DNA of 64,000 nucleotides, from NCBI RefSeq assembly GCF_900178005.1, contig NZ_FXBS01000006.1, positions 1,831,585-1,895,584 of the forward strand, in the 5' to 3' direction. Below are positions 15,253-22,624 of this stretch, piece by piece. The number at the start of each line of letters is the position of its first letter. Within the stretch, counting starts at the first letter, position 1. Position numbers and translations under genes: made by a program. The notes beneath the pieces are model-generated. The model searched no databases. It saw only the letters and a program-made list of their open reading frames with translations, and was not told the DNA's origin. This stretch comes from Tuberibacillus sp. Marseille-P3662. Lineage in GTDB: Bacteria; Bacillota; Bacilli; Bacillales; Sporolactobacillaceae.

Positions 15253-17052
15253 TCAAGTAACTGTATGCGAACGATCATCGATCGTCTGCATCGCAAAATA
15301 CATATTGATAGCCAATTGATATTTAAATCGTCCCGTCCCTGATTTTAAATCTTCTTTGCAGAAACGTTCGATTCTCTCAAGGCGATAGCGTAAGCCTGCT
15401 ATCGATAAATAAAGGTCATTGGCTGTTTGCTGCAAATTACCATTATTATCTAGATAGAATTTCAAGGTTTTTAAAAGATGACTTTGGTTGTCCTTATCAT
15501 ACTGAATTAAATCACCAATCATATTTGTACAAAATTCCATTAAATCTTCTTGATCCGTTCCTTTTAGAAGCAAAATCACAGGTTCTAACTCTTCATAGTA
15601 AGAAATCCGACTGTTCTCCGGGTAAATGAGTCTCATAAAATCGCAAATCCGCGTCGCATCCTGAAAACTTTTGGCTAACTTTTTTAAGCTGTCAGCTGCG
15701 CGTCCAACCCCGATATAAGTTTTATTGTCCATAAATTGATGATCAATAGCCGATTGAAGACGGATTGTAAAGGTTTCTATATTTTCACTGTGGTTTTCCG
15801 GTAAAATCAATACAATATACGTATCCTTTAAAAAGATATCAAGCGATGGATAACAGGTGCTGAGATACTCTAAGATGGGCTGATTGTTGTCTGAAGGATC
15901 CACAGACAGAGTTAGAACGCGATTCCTATTGTGCGGCTGGAACTCAAATATATGGCTGCCAACTTGAAGGGTTGCTTCATCTTTTTCACCGCAGATAAGT
16001 TCGTCAAAGAAGTCTTCTTTCTTTTTCCATTGAGACTGTGTTAATTGAAATTGATGAAAGATTTTAATCGAACAAATCGTCAGCGCACGTTGAATCATTA
16101 GTGCTTCTTTTTCCTGACTTTCTTCCTCCCCAATTACAAACATCCGCCCCAGATCTTTACCCCCTGCATGAATCGGGTACGTTTCGACCATGGAATGATT
16201 CGCGATGACATCATGAGGATTCTCCAGCCATTTTTCGTAGATGGCAGCGTCTTTTTCTAGGAAAGCGCCTTCATTCTTTCCATACCAATAATCAATACTG
16301 ACACTCTTCTGCAGGGAGGAAGCAATGACTTTGAGCATGCTGGATAAGCTCGCATCTTCTAATAGTAAATCAGTTAATTGTTTTTGAACATGATCAGATT
16401 CAATAATATTTTCGTTTAATTCTTTGATTCTTTTATAAGACCGGTCTAATTCAGTGAGTAACGAGTCGGCATGATAATACCGTAAATCCTCCTGCTGTCT
16501 GTCATCATGAGGCTTCACCGTTTGTGCGACAAAATAGCAATAAGGATCACCTTGTCCCCGGCATTTTTCTTCATGAACCAGAATTTCCTTACCAAAAACT
16601 TTTGTCAGGTACCCGCTCGCATACCCAACAAGGGTCCAGCATACTGGATCCTTGCTTTCTCCATAATGATGGATATGCTCTTCAACTTCATAGGAATGTC
16701 GCCAATACCCTGTAAAATATAGCGTGTCGTCATCATACTCAAGTTGATCCGGCTCTACTGTTACAATGCCTTCCAAGGTATGAAAAGCGGGACCAGCAAA
16801 CATTAATTCTTCGGTCGAATCCCAGTTATAACGCTTTTCCAGATCTTCTGCAGCTTTCATTCCGCAGGCCCAACCGTACCGCATCAGAAATCCTTTAGCC
16901 CGTTCCATACTCAGAGTATCGACTAGATCTCTGCGTAAGATCCCTAATGCTTCGACCGACATAAGGGCCATCCGTTTGTTATTGATTTGGATAATGCCCG
17001 TGCGCGGGTTCACATCCATAAGCTGTTCCAATGACAAATGATGAGCTTTCAT
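15253..17052 (-). CDS. Aromatic-sensing regulator: XylR-N + V4R sensor with PucR-type HTH
   Basis: A protein of about 599 residues. The N-terminal 200 residues resemble the XylR_N and V4R domains of phenol sensors such as DmpR/XylR: GWACGMKAAEDLEKRY, then the cysteine-bearing KCRGQGDPYCYFVAQT. A GAF/PucR-like middle region follows. The last 60 residues form a PucR C-terminal HTH (LDNNGNLQQTANDLYLSIAGLRYRLERIE). The sigma-54 AAA+ domain of DmpR is absent, so this is a SigA-type activator or repressor. It is co-directional with and directly behind the reductase gene. The upstream Met at 17085 has no ribosome site; 17052 follows GTGAGTG. It is the likely local regulator of the island. Confidence 0.8.
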   Translation of the reverse strand: MKAHHLSLEQLMDVNPRTGIIQINNKRMALMSVEALGILRRDLVDTLSMERAKGFLMRYGWACGMKAAEDLEKRYNWDSTEELMFAGPAFHTLEGIVTVEPDQLEYDDDTLYFTGYWRHSYEVEEHIHHYGESKDPVCWTLVGYASGYLTKVFGKEILVHEEKCRGQGDPYCYFVAQTVKPHDDRQQEDLRYYHADSLLTELDRSYKRIKELNENIIESDHVQKQLTDLLLEDASLSSMLKVIASSLQKSVSIDYWYGKNEGAFLEKDAAIYEKWLENPHDVIANHSMVETYPIHAGGKDLGRMFVIGEEESQEKEALMIQRALTICSIKIFHQFQLTQSQWKKKEDFFDELICGEKDEATLQVGSHIFEFQPHNRNRVLTLSVDPSDNNQPILEYLSTCYPSLDIFLKDTYIVLILPENHSENIETFTIRLQSAIDHQFMDNKTYIGVGRAADSLKKLAKSFQDATRICDFMRLIYPENSRISYYEELEPVILLLKGTDQEDLMEFCTNMIGDLIQYDKDNQSHLLKTLKFYLDNNGNLQQTANDLYLSIAGLRYRLERIERFCKEDLKSGTGRFKYQLAINMYFAMQTIDDRSHTVT

Positions 17053-17085
17053 TTCATCACTCACTTTTTTTTGACATAAATTCAT

Positions 17086-17556
17086 TTACGATTGTACAAG
17101 GGGACTTACATTGGAAAACTGTCCACAATAAAAAGCAAGAGGTTGACCCGGGTGATACTCAAATGCCTTGACTTCTCCAAGGAAGAGCACATGGTCTCCA
17201 CCGTCATATTCCGCCCATGGGACACACTCAATGTGAGCAAGTGAGCCTTTAATGCGAGCCCCTAAGCCTGTTTCCTCCCATTCAAACGGCAACTGTTCTT
17301 TTGGCTTACCAGCAAAATGCATCGCGGTATCCCGTTGATTTTCATTCAGAACATTCGCAATAAAATTATTATGCTTCATCGCTTGAAGAGCTTTAGCATT
17401 CTTGTCTACAGAAACCAAAACAATTGGAGGATCTAATGATACCGAGGTAAAAGAATTGACGGTAAACCCATGAGTCACCCCTTCCGTTTCGGTTGTGACG
17501 ACAGTGACACCTGTTGCAAAACGCCCCATGCAATTTCTGAATTCCTTTTTATCCAT
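17086..17556 (-). CDS. HpaC-type flavin reductase of a two-component monooxygenase
   Basis: A 156-residue flavin-reductase-domain protein: MGRFATGVTVVTTETEGVTHGFTVNSFTSVSLDPPIVLVSVDKNAKA, HFAGKPKEQLPF and DHVLFLGEV are typical of HpaC/PheA2 proteins. It reduces FAD with NADH and hands FADH2 to the HpaB-like oxygenase by diffusion. The open frame reaches 17622, but the ATG at 17556 with GAGAGGAG is the family start. The gene is first in its operon and its stop codon is followed immediately by the regulator frame. The motif/cre promoter at 17578-17649 lies just upstream. Confidence 0.87.
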   Translation of the reverse strand: MDKKEFRNCMGRFATGVTVVTTETEGVTHGFTVNSFTSVSLDPPIVLVSVDKNAKALQAMKHNNFIANVLNENQRDTAMHFAGKPKEQLPFEWEETGLGARIKGSLAHIECVPWAEYDGGDHVLFLGEVKAFEYHPGQPLAFYCGQFSNVSPLVQS

Positions 17557-17577
17557 TATAACATCTCCTCTCCGTTT

Positions 17578-17649
17578 TTTAAGCGCTTTCAATATACCAT
17601 TATCATAACAACTGAGGATCATGGCATGAACGGCAAAAATATATAGTAT
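17578..17649 (-). promoter_or_regulatory. Promoter, activator-like motif and cre site of the hpaC-like gene
   Basis: On the minus strand -35 TTCATG (17625-17630) and -10 TATGAT (17602-17607) are 17 bp apart. The 21-bp motif at 17629-17649 (with ATATATAGTAT in plus orientation) touches the -35. A cre-like site TTGAAAGCGCTTAA lies at 17579-17592, just after the -10. The layout repeats that of the hpaB-like promoter almost base for base in spacing. Confidence 0.7.
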
Positions 17650-17780
17650 TTTTTTATTTTTCTATACAATTAAAATAATAATTGAACATGATATTATTCT
17701 GTGTATTTGAAAAATATGTGGATTTTATCCCAGATTAAGGTTATATTATAGATAAGAAGTCATTGTAGGGGGCCATTATC

Positions 17781-17921
17781 ATAGAAACCTTTCGTGATCA
17801 CTTATTTAAAGAATTTCAAGAAGCGTTAATTACGGACCTGACAGAGAAGGAAATATCATTTATTGAATGGTTGGCAAAAGAACATGCGACTCGAACAAAG
17901 AATTCGATGCTTAAGACTTGA
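17781..17921 (+). CDS. Small ORF with an ATA at the start position
   Basis: A 46-codon frame reads (M/I)ETFRDHLFKEFQEALI, then TDLTEKEISFIEWLAKEHAT and a short basic tail: a compact, amphipathic, apparently helical protein. No ATG, GTG or TTG lies in frame between the upstream stop (17766) and the start of the helical part. The codon eight bases after the ribosome site TAGGGGG (17766-17772) is ATA. A plausible -10 (TATATTATA, about 17741) is upstream. Either an ATA (or adjacent ATC/ATT) is used as start, or an ATG has mutated. Function unknown. From 17922 to 18147 I see only a short hairpin (GGACAT/ATGTCC, 18003-18018) and a minus-strand frame without a ribosome site. Confidence 0.45.
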   Translation: METFRDHLFKEFQEALITDLTEKEISFIEWLAKEHATRTKNSMLKT

Positions 17922-18147
17922 TTAAACGTGAATATCACCTGATGCCGCTTTGTCTACAATCGTATCTCATCTATTTCCTAAAAGATAAAAAAGTGTGTGG
18001 TCGGACATAGTGATGTCCTTACCATACATTTTTTTTTGAATCCTGGGGCAAGCTTCACAGTAATCATAGTGAATAAAATTCATCTGACTTAAACACATTA
18101 ATAGTAATTGTATTCGAGCCAAAGTCATGTTACAGGGAGGAAATATG

Positions 18148-19212
18148 ATGGACTCCACAGAACAGAATTCAGACAAAGATCGCCACTTAGAAACCCAAAT
18201 TCATGAGCATCAGCAGCATTTAAATCTCAACGCATCAGAACTCGGTGATCTATGGGGTAATTACATGGGTGATACCATGTTCTCTTGTATATTTGAACAT
18301 TTTTTAGAAACAGTCAAAGACGAGGAAGTTAAAGAGCTGATCTTATTTAGTCAAGGGATCTCTAAGCGGCATATAGATACGATTTCCGAACTCTTTGTTA
18401 AAGAAGGCATTCCTGTACCAGCAGGGTTCAGCTCCTCAGATGTCAATAAAGGGACGCCACGTCTGTTTGACGATACCTTTATGTTATTCTACATCCAGCA
18501 GATGACCATCGGCTCATTCGGACAATATACAAGGGCGCTATCAGGATCCATACGCCAGGACATTATGGACTTCTATCGACAATGCATTAGAGAATCAAAT
18601 GAAATTTATGAACGAACAACGCATCTTTTGCTTGAAAAAGGAACAATAACCAAATCACCCAAAATTCCGTATCCAAAAAAGGTCGAGTTCGTCGAAAAAA
18701 AGTCATTTAACTCGCTCTTTACAGGAAAGAACCGGCCATTAGCATCCATTGAAATCAAATATTTGAATAATAATATTTCGTTCAATATTTTAGGAAAATC
18801 CATCATGATGGGTTTTAGTCAAACCGCTTCTTCAAAAAAATTACGGAAATTCTTTCAAGACGGCAGGGACCTTGCTGATAAACAAATCAAGCAATTCGGA
18901 GGGATATTAGCCAATGAAAATATCCCCTCTCCTATGATTATGGATCCCCATGTCTCCGATTCGAAAATCCCTCCGTTTAGTGATAAATTAATGGCCTATC
19001 ATGTGAGTATTGCGAACCAGTTAGGATTAGAAAACATCGGCGTCGCGATGTCGAGAACCTTGAGACATGATATTCATGTCAAATACGGGAAGTTTATAAC
19101 TGAAATAGGGGCCTATGCTAATCAAGGACAGCAAATGATGATTGAAAATGGTTGGTTAGAACAGCCACCGTTAGCCACCGACCGCGACCAAATTGTCCGA
19201 ACACCTCATTAG
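18148..19212 (+). CDS. DUF3231-family protein
   Basis: A 354-residue protein made of two related all-helical halves (about 20-175 and 190-345), the pattern of DUF3231 proteins common in Bacillaceae. Repeated cues are LWGNYMGDTMFSCIFEHFLETVKDEEV in the first half and FSDKLMAYHVSIANQLGLENIGVAMS in the second. The fold is thought to be ferritin-like; the role is unknown, though many members are sporulation-associated. Of two adjacent ATGs the second (18148) is seven bases after GGAGG. Monocistronic, with its own terminator. Confidence 0.82.
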   Translation: MDSTEQNSDKDRHLETQIHEHQQHLNLNASELGDLWGNYMGDTMFSCIFEHFLETVKDEEVKELILFSQGISKRHIDTISELFVKEGIPVPAGFSSSDVNKGTPRLFDDTFMLFYIQQMTIGSFGQYTRALSGSIRQDIMDFYRQCIRESNEIYERTTHLLLEKGTITKSPKIPYPKKVEFVEKKSFNSLFTGKNRPLASIEIKYLNNNISFNILGKSIMMGFSQTASSKKLRKFFQDGRDLADKQIKQFGGILANENIPSPMIMDPHVSDSKIPPFSDKLMAYHVSIANQLGLENIGVAMSRTLRHDIHVKYGKFITEIGAYANQGQQMMIENGWLEQPPLATDRDQIVRTPH

Positions 19213-19218
19213 ATGATG

Positions 19219-19256
19219 CTTATCCTTCTTCATCCAGGCCAGATGATAAGGATAAG
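19219..19256 (+). terminator. Hairpin after the DUF3231 gene
   Basis: CTTATCCTT (19219-19227) pairs with AAGGATAAG (19248-19256) around a 20-base loop and is followed by ACGTTTCTTT. The short U tract makes it a moderate terminator. Confidence 0.6.
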
Positions 19257-19342
19257 ACGTTTCTTTGACCTTCAACTAAAACATCTGGATATTTGCTACA
19301 TAGAGTAATATGTAAGCAAACTTTATTGGAGGTCAAATAACC

Positions 19343-20758
19343 ATGTTGATTTATGTTGTCCAAAATGGGGACACCCTTTGGGACATTGCCCGCCGTTTTG
19401 GTGTTGGAACAAATGTATTAATCACAGTCAATGAGATTGAGAACCCAAATGTGCTGGTTGTCGGCCAAGCGCTTGTGATTCCTGCTCCGAACCGCTATCA
19501 TGTCGTCCAACCGGGTGAGGTTCTCTGGCGGATTGCCCAAAGGTATGGCACAACAATAGATGCGATCGTAGAAAAAAATAATATTGCAGATCCCTCGCAG
19601 ATTTATCCCGGGCTTGTGTTAACCATTCCAGCTCGTTTTCATACCGTTCAGTCAGGACAGACCTTATGGACTATTGCCCAGCGATACGATACATCCGTTC
19701 AAGCGATCGCTGCAATGAATGGGATTGCCAATCCAAATAGGATCATCCCGGGTCAGATATTAGAAATCCCAGAAGCTAAGGATCCTGTCATTGAAACCAA
19801 CGCTTATATCACAACAACCGGGGAAGACGCCCAAAATCTCGTTAGGCAAGTTGCACCTCATTTAACCTATTTAAGTCCATTCAGCTACGGCATTAAGGCC
19901 GATGGATCCCTTCTGCCTCTCAATGATCAAACGCTTCTACAAACAGCCATCACAGAACAAATAGCACCATTATTAGTTTTAACGAATTTTAACGACGGTT
20001 CGTTCAGCTCTGATTTAGCGCAAACAATTCTCAATAATCAGGACATACAGGAAACGTTAATCACAAATATCCTAAATGCCATGGCAGAAAAAGGGTATCG
20101 CGGACTAAACATTGATTTTGAATATGTCTATCAGGATGATAGAGAACAGTACAATCAATTCCTCCGTCACGTTGTAAGTCGCTTACATGAGCATGGTTAT
20201 CTCGTATCCACAGCTCTCGCCCCGAAAGAAAGCGCCGATCAAGAGGGGCTACTTTATGAAGCGCATGATTATGCTGCACATGGTGAGATCGTCGATTTTG
20301 TCGTATTAATGACGTACGAATGGGGTTGGGCCGGCGGGCGGCCTTGGGCGATTGCACCGGTGAATAAAGTCCGCCAAGTGTTGGATTATGCCGTCACCGT
20401 TATCCCGCCCGAGAAAATTTTAATGGGGATGCCGAATTATGGACGTGACTGGCAACTGCCTTATGTGTCTGGAGAAACCGTAGCTAAAACTATCAGTCCG
20501 CAAGAAGCGCTCAGCCTTGCCGCTCGCTATAACGCCAGCATCCAATATCATGCCGAATATCAAGCCCCTTATTTCCGCTATACTGATGACCAAAACAATG
20601 TCCATGAGGTTTGGTTTGAGGATGCCCGCAGCGCTCAAGCCAAATTTGATCTTGTCAAAGACTATCATTTAAGAGGGATCAGCTACTGGGTGCTTGGCCA
20701 TTCATTCCCACAGAATTGGCTGCTGCTCGAGGATAACTTTGACATTAAACATATATAA
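19343..20758 (+). CDS. sleL: Spore cortex-lytic N-acetylglucosaminidase, SleL/YaaH type
   Basis: The 471-residue protein starts with three LysM domains (about 1-48, 51-96, 98-143, each with the Y/FxVQxGxTLWxIAxR core), then a GH18 barrel (about 150-470). The catalytic strand reads GLNIDFEYV, with the Asp-x-Glu pair of the DxxDxDxE motif, as in SleL/YaaH. The enzyme cuts the muramic-lactam cortex peptidoglycan during germination. There is no signal peptide, as for SleL, which is delivered with the coat/cortex. SleL of B. cereus and YaaH carry two LysM domains; a third is present here. GGAGG precedes the start. Confidence 0.88.
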   Translation: MLIYVVQNGDTLWDIARRFGVGTNVLITVNEIENPNVLVVGQALVIPAPNRYHVVQPGEVLWRIAQRYGTTIDAIVEKNNIADPSQIYPGLVLTIPARFHTVQSGQTLWTIAQRYDTSVQAIAAMNGIANPNRIIPGQILEIPEAKDPVIETNAYITTTGEDAQNLVRQVAPHLTYLSPFSYGIKADGSLLPLNDQTLLQTAITEQIAPLLVLTNFNDGSFSSDLAQTILNNQDIQETLITNILNAMAEKGYRGLNIDFEYVYQDDREQYNQFLRHVVSRLHEHGYLVSTALAPKESADQEGLLYEAHDYAAHGEIVDFVVLMTYEWGWAGGRPWAIAPVNKVRQVLDYAVTVIPPEKILMGMPNYGRDWQLPYVSGETVAKTISPQEALSLAARYNASIQYHAEYQAPYFRYTDDQNNVHEVWFEDARSAQAKFDLVKDYHLRGISYWVLGHSFPQNWLLLEDNFDIKHI

Positions 20759-20790
20759 TGGCCTCTCTCTTTTATTTAGCCTTCAAGAAA

Positions 20791-20815
20791 AACAGGATGC
20801 ACAATGCATCCTGTT
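20791..20815 (-). terminator. Terminator of hxlAB
   Basis: AACAGGATGCA and TGCATCCTGTT form a perfect 11-bp stem around CAA. On the minus strand a TTTTTCTT tract follows. It sits directly after the hxlB stop and can also serve sleL in the opposite direction. Confidence 0.85.
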
Positions 20816-20823
20816 CCATAATG

Positions 20824-21381
20824 TTATTCAAGATTGGCGTGTCTGCTGTACATACCACTGGAGTTGAGCCCGCGTTTTTCCATAATGCGAAGAATAATCG
20901 CATCAAAAGTGAGTAACAGTGTCTGTTCATACAATGAACCCATTGGCTGAATTGTGTCATACCCACCGTCCTGCTGGTCTTTCGGGGCTCCCGGTATTGT
21001 CAGTGTCAGATCAGCCATGCTTCCTAACGGAGAGTCAGGGAAGATGGTGGCGGCAGCTGTCGTGCCACCAGTCGCTTTGGCCTTTTCAGCCATAGCCAGG
21101 AGGCTTTTTGTACCTCCGGATCCAGAAGCAACAATTAACAAGTCATCCTGCTCCATTGCAGGTGTGACCGTTTCTCCCACGACGAAGGCATCCAGTCCCA
21201 TGTGATATAACCGCATAGTGAACGCCTTGGCCATAAGACCGGATCGGCCGGCTCCAGCTGTAAAAATGTTTTTGGATTCAAGAATCGCCGTAACGAGTCG
21301 TTCAGTTGTTTCACTCTGGATCACAGCCTGTCCCTGTTCAAGTTCTCTCAGAATGGAAGTCACATAATCAGTTGTCCGCAT
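20824..21381 (-). CDS. hxlB: 6-phospho-3-hexuloisomerase
   Basis: The 185-residue SIS-domain enzyme is the same length as B. subtilis HxlB and starts alike (MRTTDYV). Signatures are TAGAGRSGLMAKAFTMRLYHMG, ASGSGGTKSLLAMAEKAK and QPMGSLYEQTLLL. It isomerises D-arabino-3-hexulose 6-phosphate to fructose 6-phosphate, the second step of ribulose monophosphate formaldehyde fixation. Its frame can also start at a GTG (21390) that overlaps the hxlA stop as GTGA; the ATG at 21381 fits the family. Co-transcribed with hxlA. Confidence 0.94.
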   Translation of the reverse strand: MRTTDYVTSILRELEQGQAVIQSETTERLVTAILESKNIFTAGAGRSGLMAKAFTMRLYHMGLDAFVVGETVTPAMEQDDLLIVASGSGGTKSLLAMAEKAKATGGTTAAATIFPDSPLGSMADLTLTIPGAPKDQQDGGYDTIQPMGSLYEQTLLLTFDAIILRIMEKRGLNSSGMYSRHANLE

Positions 21382-21386
21382 GATGA

Positions 21387-22022
21387 TCACACATTCTGAG
21401 TGATGAGTTTGTGCATATCTGCCGCAACTGCCGCTTTATCACTCTCACCCGTAATGCCGCCGCCAACGATCACATGGTCAGGATTTAATTTGACGACCTC
21501 GGCCAATGTATCCTTTTTAATCCCGCCAGCAATGGCTGTTTTCGCATTTTTAACAACACGTTTGATCGTTTCTAACTGACCGAAGGCATTTTCACCAACA
21601 GCTTGCCGATCATAGCCTGTGTGCACACAAATATAGTCGACACCAAGTTGATCAATTTCTTTGGCCCTTTGTTCAAAGTCCTTCACGTTAATCATATCAA
21701 CGAGAAGTTGTTTCCCATTTTTCTTTGCTTCTTCCAAGGCTCCCTTAATGGTTTCATCGTCTGTAGCACCAAGAACAGTCACGATATCTGCACCAGCTTC
21801 TGCAGCTTTCATGACTTCATAGCCACCTGCATCCATGATTTTCAAGTCAGCGAGCACTTTCAGATTAGGAAAGGCTGTTTTCATTTTATTAACAGAGCTT
21901 AATCCCTCATTAATCACAACAGGGGTACCGATTTCGACGACATCAATATAGGGTTCGACTTCTTTTACCAATTCAATGGCTTCTTCAGTCGTGATTAGGT
22001 CAATAGCGAGTTGTAGTTCCAT
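21387..22022 (-). CDS. hxlA: 3-hexulose-6-phosphate synthase
   Basis: A 211-residue orotidine-decarboxylase-like barrel: LQLAIDLITTEEAIEL, VVEIGTPVVINEGL, VLADLKIMDAGGYE (the DxKxxD catalytic motif), CVHTGYD and VIVGGGITGESD. It condenses formaldehyde with ribulose 5-phosphate, so with HxlB it detoxifies formaldehyde in the cytosol. GGAGTG precedes the ATG. It is the first gene of the hxlAB operon, divergent from hxlR; the 140-bp gap holds a candidate operator. Confidence 0.95.
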   Translation of the reverse strand: MELQLAIDLITTEEAIELVKEVEPYIDVVEIGTPVVINEGLSSVNKMKTAFPNLKVLADLKIMDAGGYEVMKAAEAGADIVTVLGATDDETIKGALEEAKKNGKQLLVDMINVKDFEQRAKEIDQLGVDYICVHTGYDRQAVGENAFGQLETIKRVVKNAKTAIAGGIKKDTLAEVVKLNPDHVIVGGGITGESDKAAVAADMHKLITQNV

Positions 22023-22116
22023 TTTCTTGACACTCCAATGGTTTGTTTAATTTTGTTAACGGTGCTAGTATATCACTTGAACCTATTTCTAATAAGTACG
22101 CACTTCAAGAACATAT

Positions 22117-22134
22117 AGTATCCCAGAGGATACT
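22117..22134. promoter_or_regulatory. Candidate HxlR operator
   Basis: AGTATCC (22117-22123) and GGATACT (22128-22134) form a perfect inverted repeat around CAGA in the intergenic region between divergent hxlA and hxlR. HxlR is known to activate hxlAB in B. subtilis in response to formaldehyde by binding upstream; this repeat is the most symmetric site present. Confidence 0.5.
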
Positions 22135-22162
22135 GCCCGAAAACAGATAGGAGGCTAGAAAG

Positions 22163-22522
22163 ATGAGTCGCCAAGAACATATGACGTTTAACTGTGATAA
22201 GGAATTAACACTGTCAGTCATCGGTGGCAAATGGAAAATGCTGATTATGTGGCATCTAGGGAACCAAGGGACGAAGAGATTCGGTGAATTACGTAAACTC
22301 ATCCCGAATATCACGCATAAAATACTTGTTAAACAGCTGCGCGAACTTGAGGAAGATTGTATTGTCCATCGAGAAGTGTATCCTGTTGTACCACCCAAAG
22401 TAGAATATTCACTTACGGAACACGGGGAAAGTTTGATGCCCATTCTTGTATCAATGTATGACTGGGGCCGAAATTATCGGAAAAATGTCATTGAAAAGAA
22501 CTCGGAACACGTGTCTCAGTAA
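22163..22522 (+). CDS. hxlR: HxlR-family winged-helix regulator, formaldehyde response
   Basis: A 119-residue MarR-like winged-helix protein with the HxlR family pattern [45 protein letters not shown]...[31 protein letters not shown] conserved N-terminal Cys (about residue 12) precedes the first helix, as in B. subtilis HxlR, where the equivalent cysteine senses formaldehyde. AGGAGG precedes the ATG. Divergent from hxlAB, which it should activate. Confidence 0.93.
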   Translation: MSRQEHMTFNCDKELTLSVIGGKWKMLIMWHLGNQGTKRFGELRKLIPNITHKILVKQLRELEEDCIVHREVYPVVPPKVEYSLTEHGESLMPILVSMYDWGRNYRKNVIEKNSEHVSQ

Positions 22523-22539
22523 CTATACAATAACGTTCA

Positions 22540-22573
22540 AAAGCGCAGAACAGAACACTCCGTCCTGCGCTTT
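22540..22573. terminator. Bidirectional terminator between hxlR and the GntR gene
   Basis: AAAGCGCAG (22540-22548) and CTGCGCTTT (22565-22573) pair; outer bases (GTTCAAAA/TTTTGAAC) extend the stem with a bulge. T-rich sequence follows in the plus direction. Confidence 0.75.
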
Positions 22574-22624
22574 CTTTTGAACTAAAGGAGAGAACATCTG
22601 AACAAGGATCCTCTTTACTGAAAA

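Noticed and set aside
17967-18128. Minus-strand frame with a CEACPRIQKK segment, reminiscent of small zinc-finger proteins
   Set aside because: No start in the frame has a ribosome site, and the second cysteine pair of such proteins is absent. Kept only as a remote possibility.
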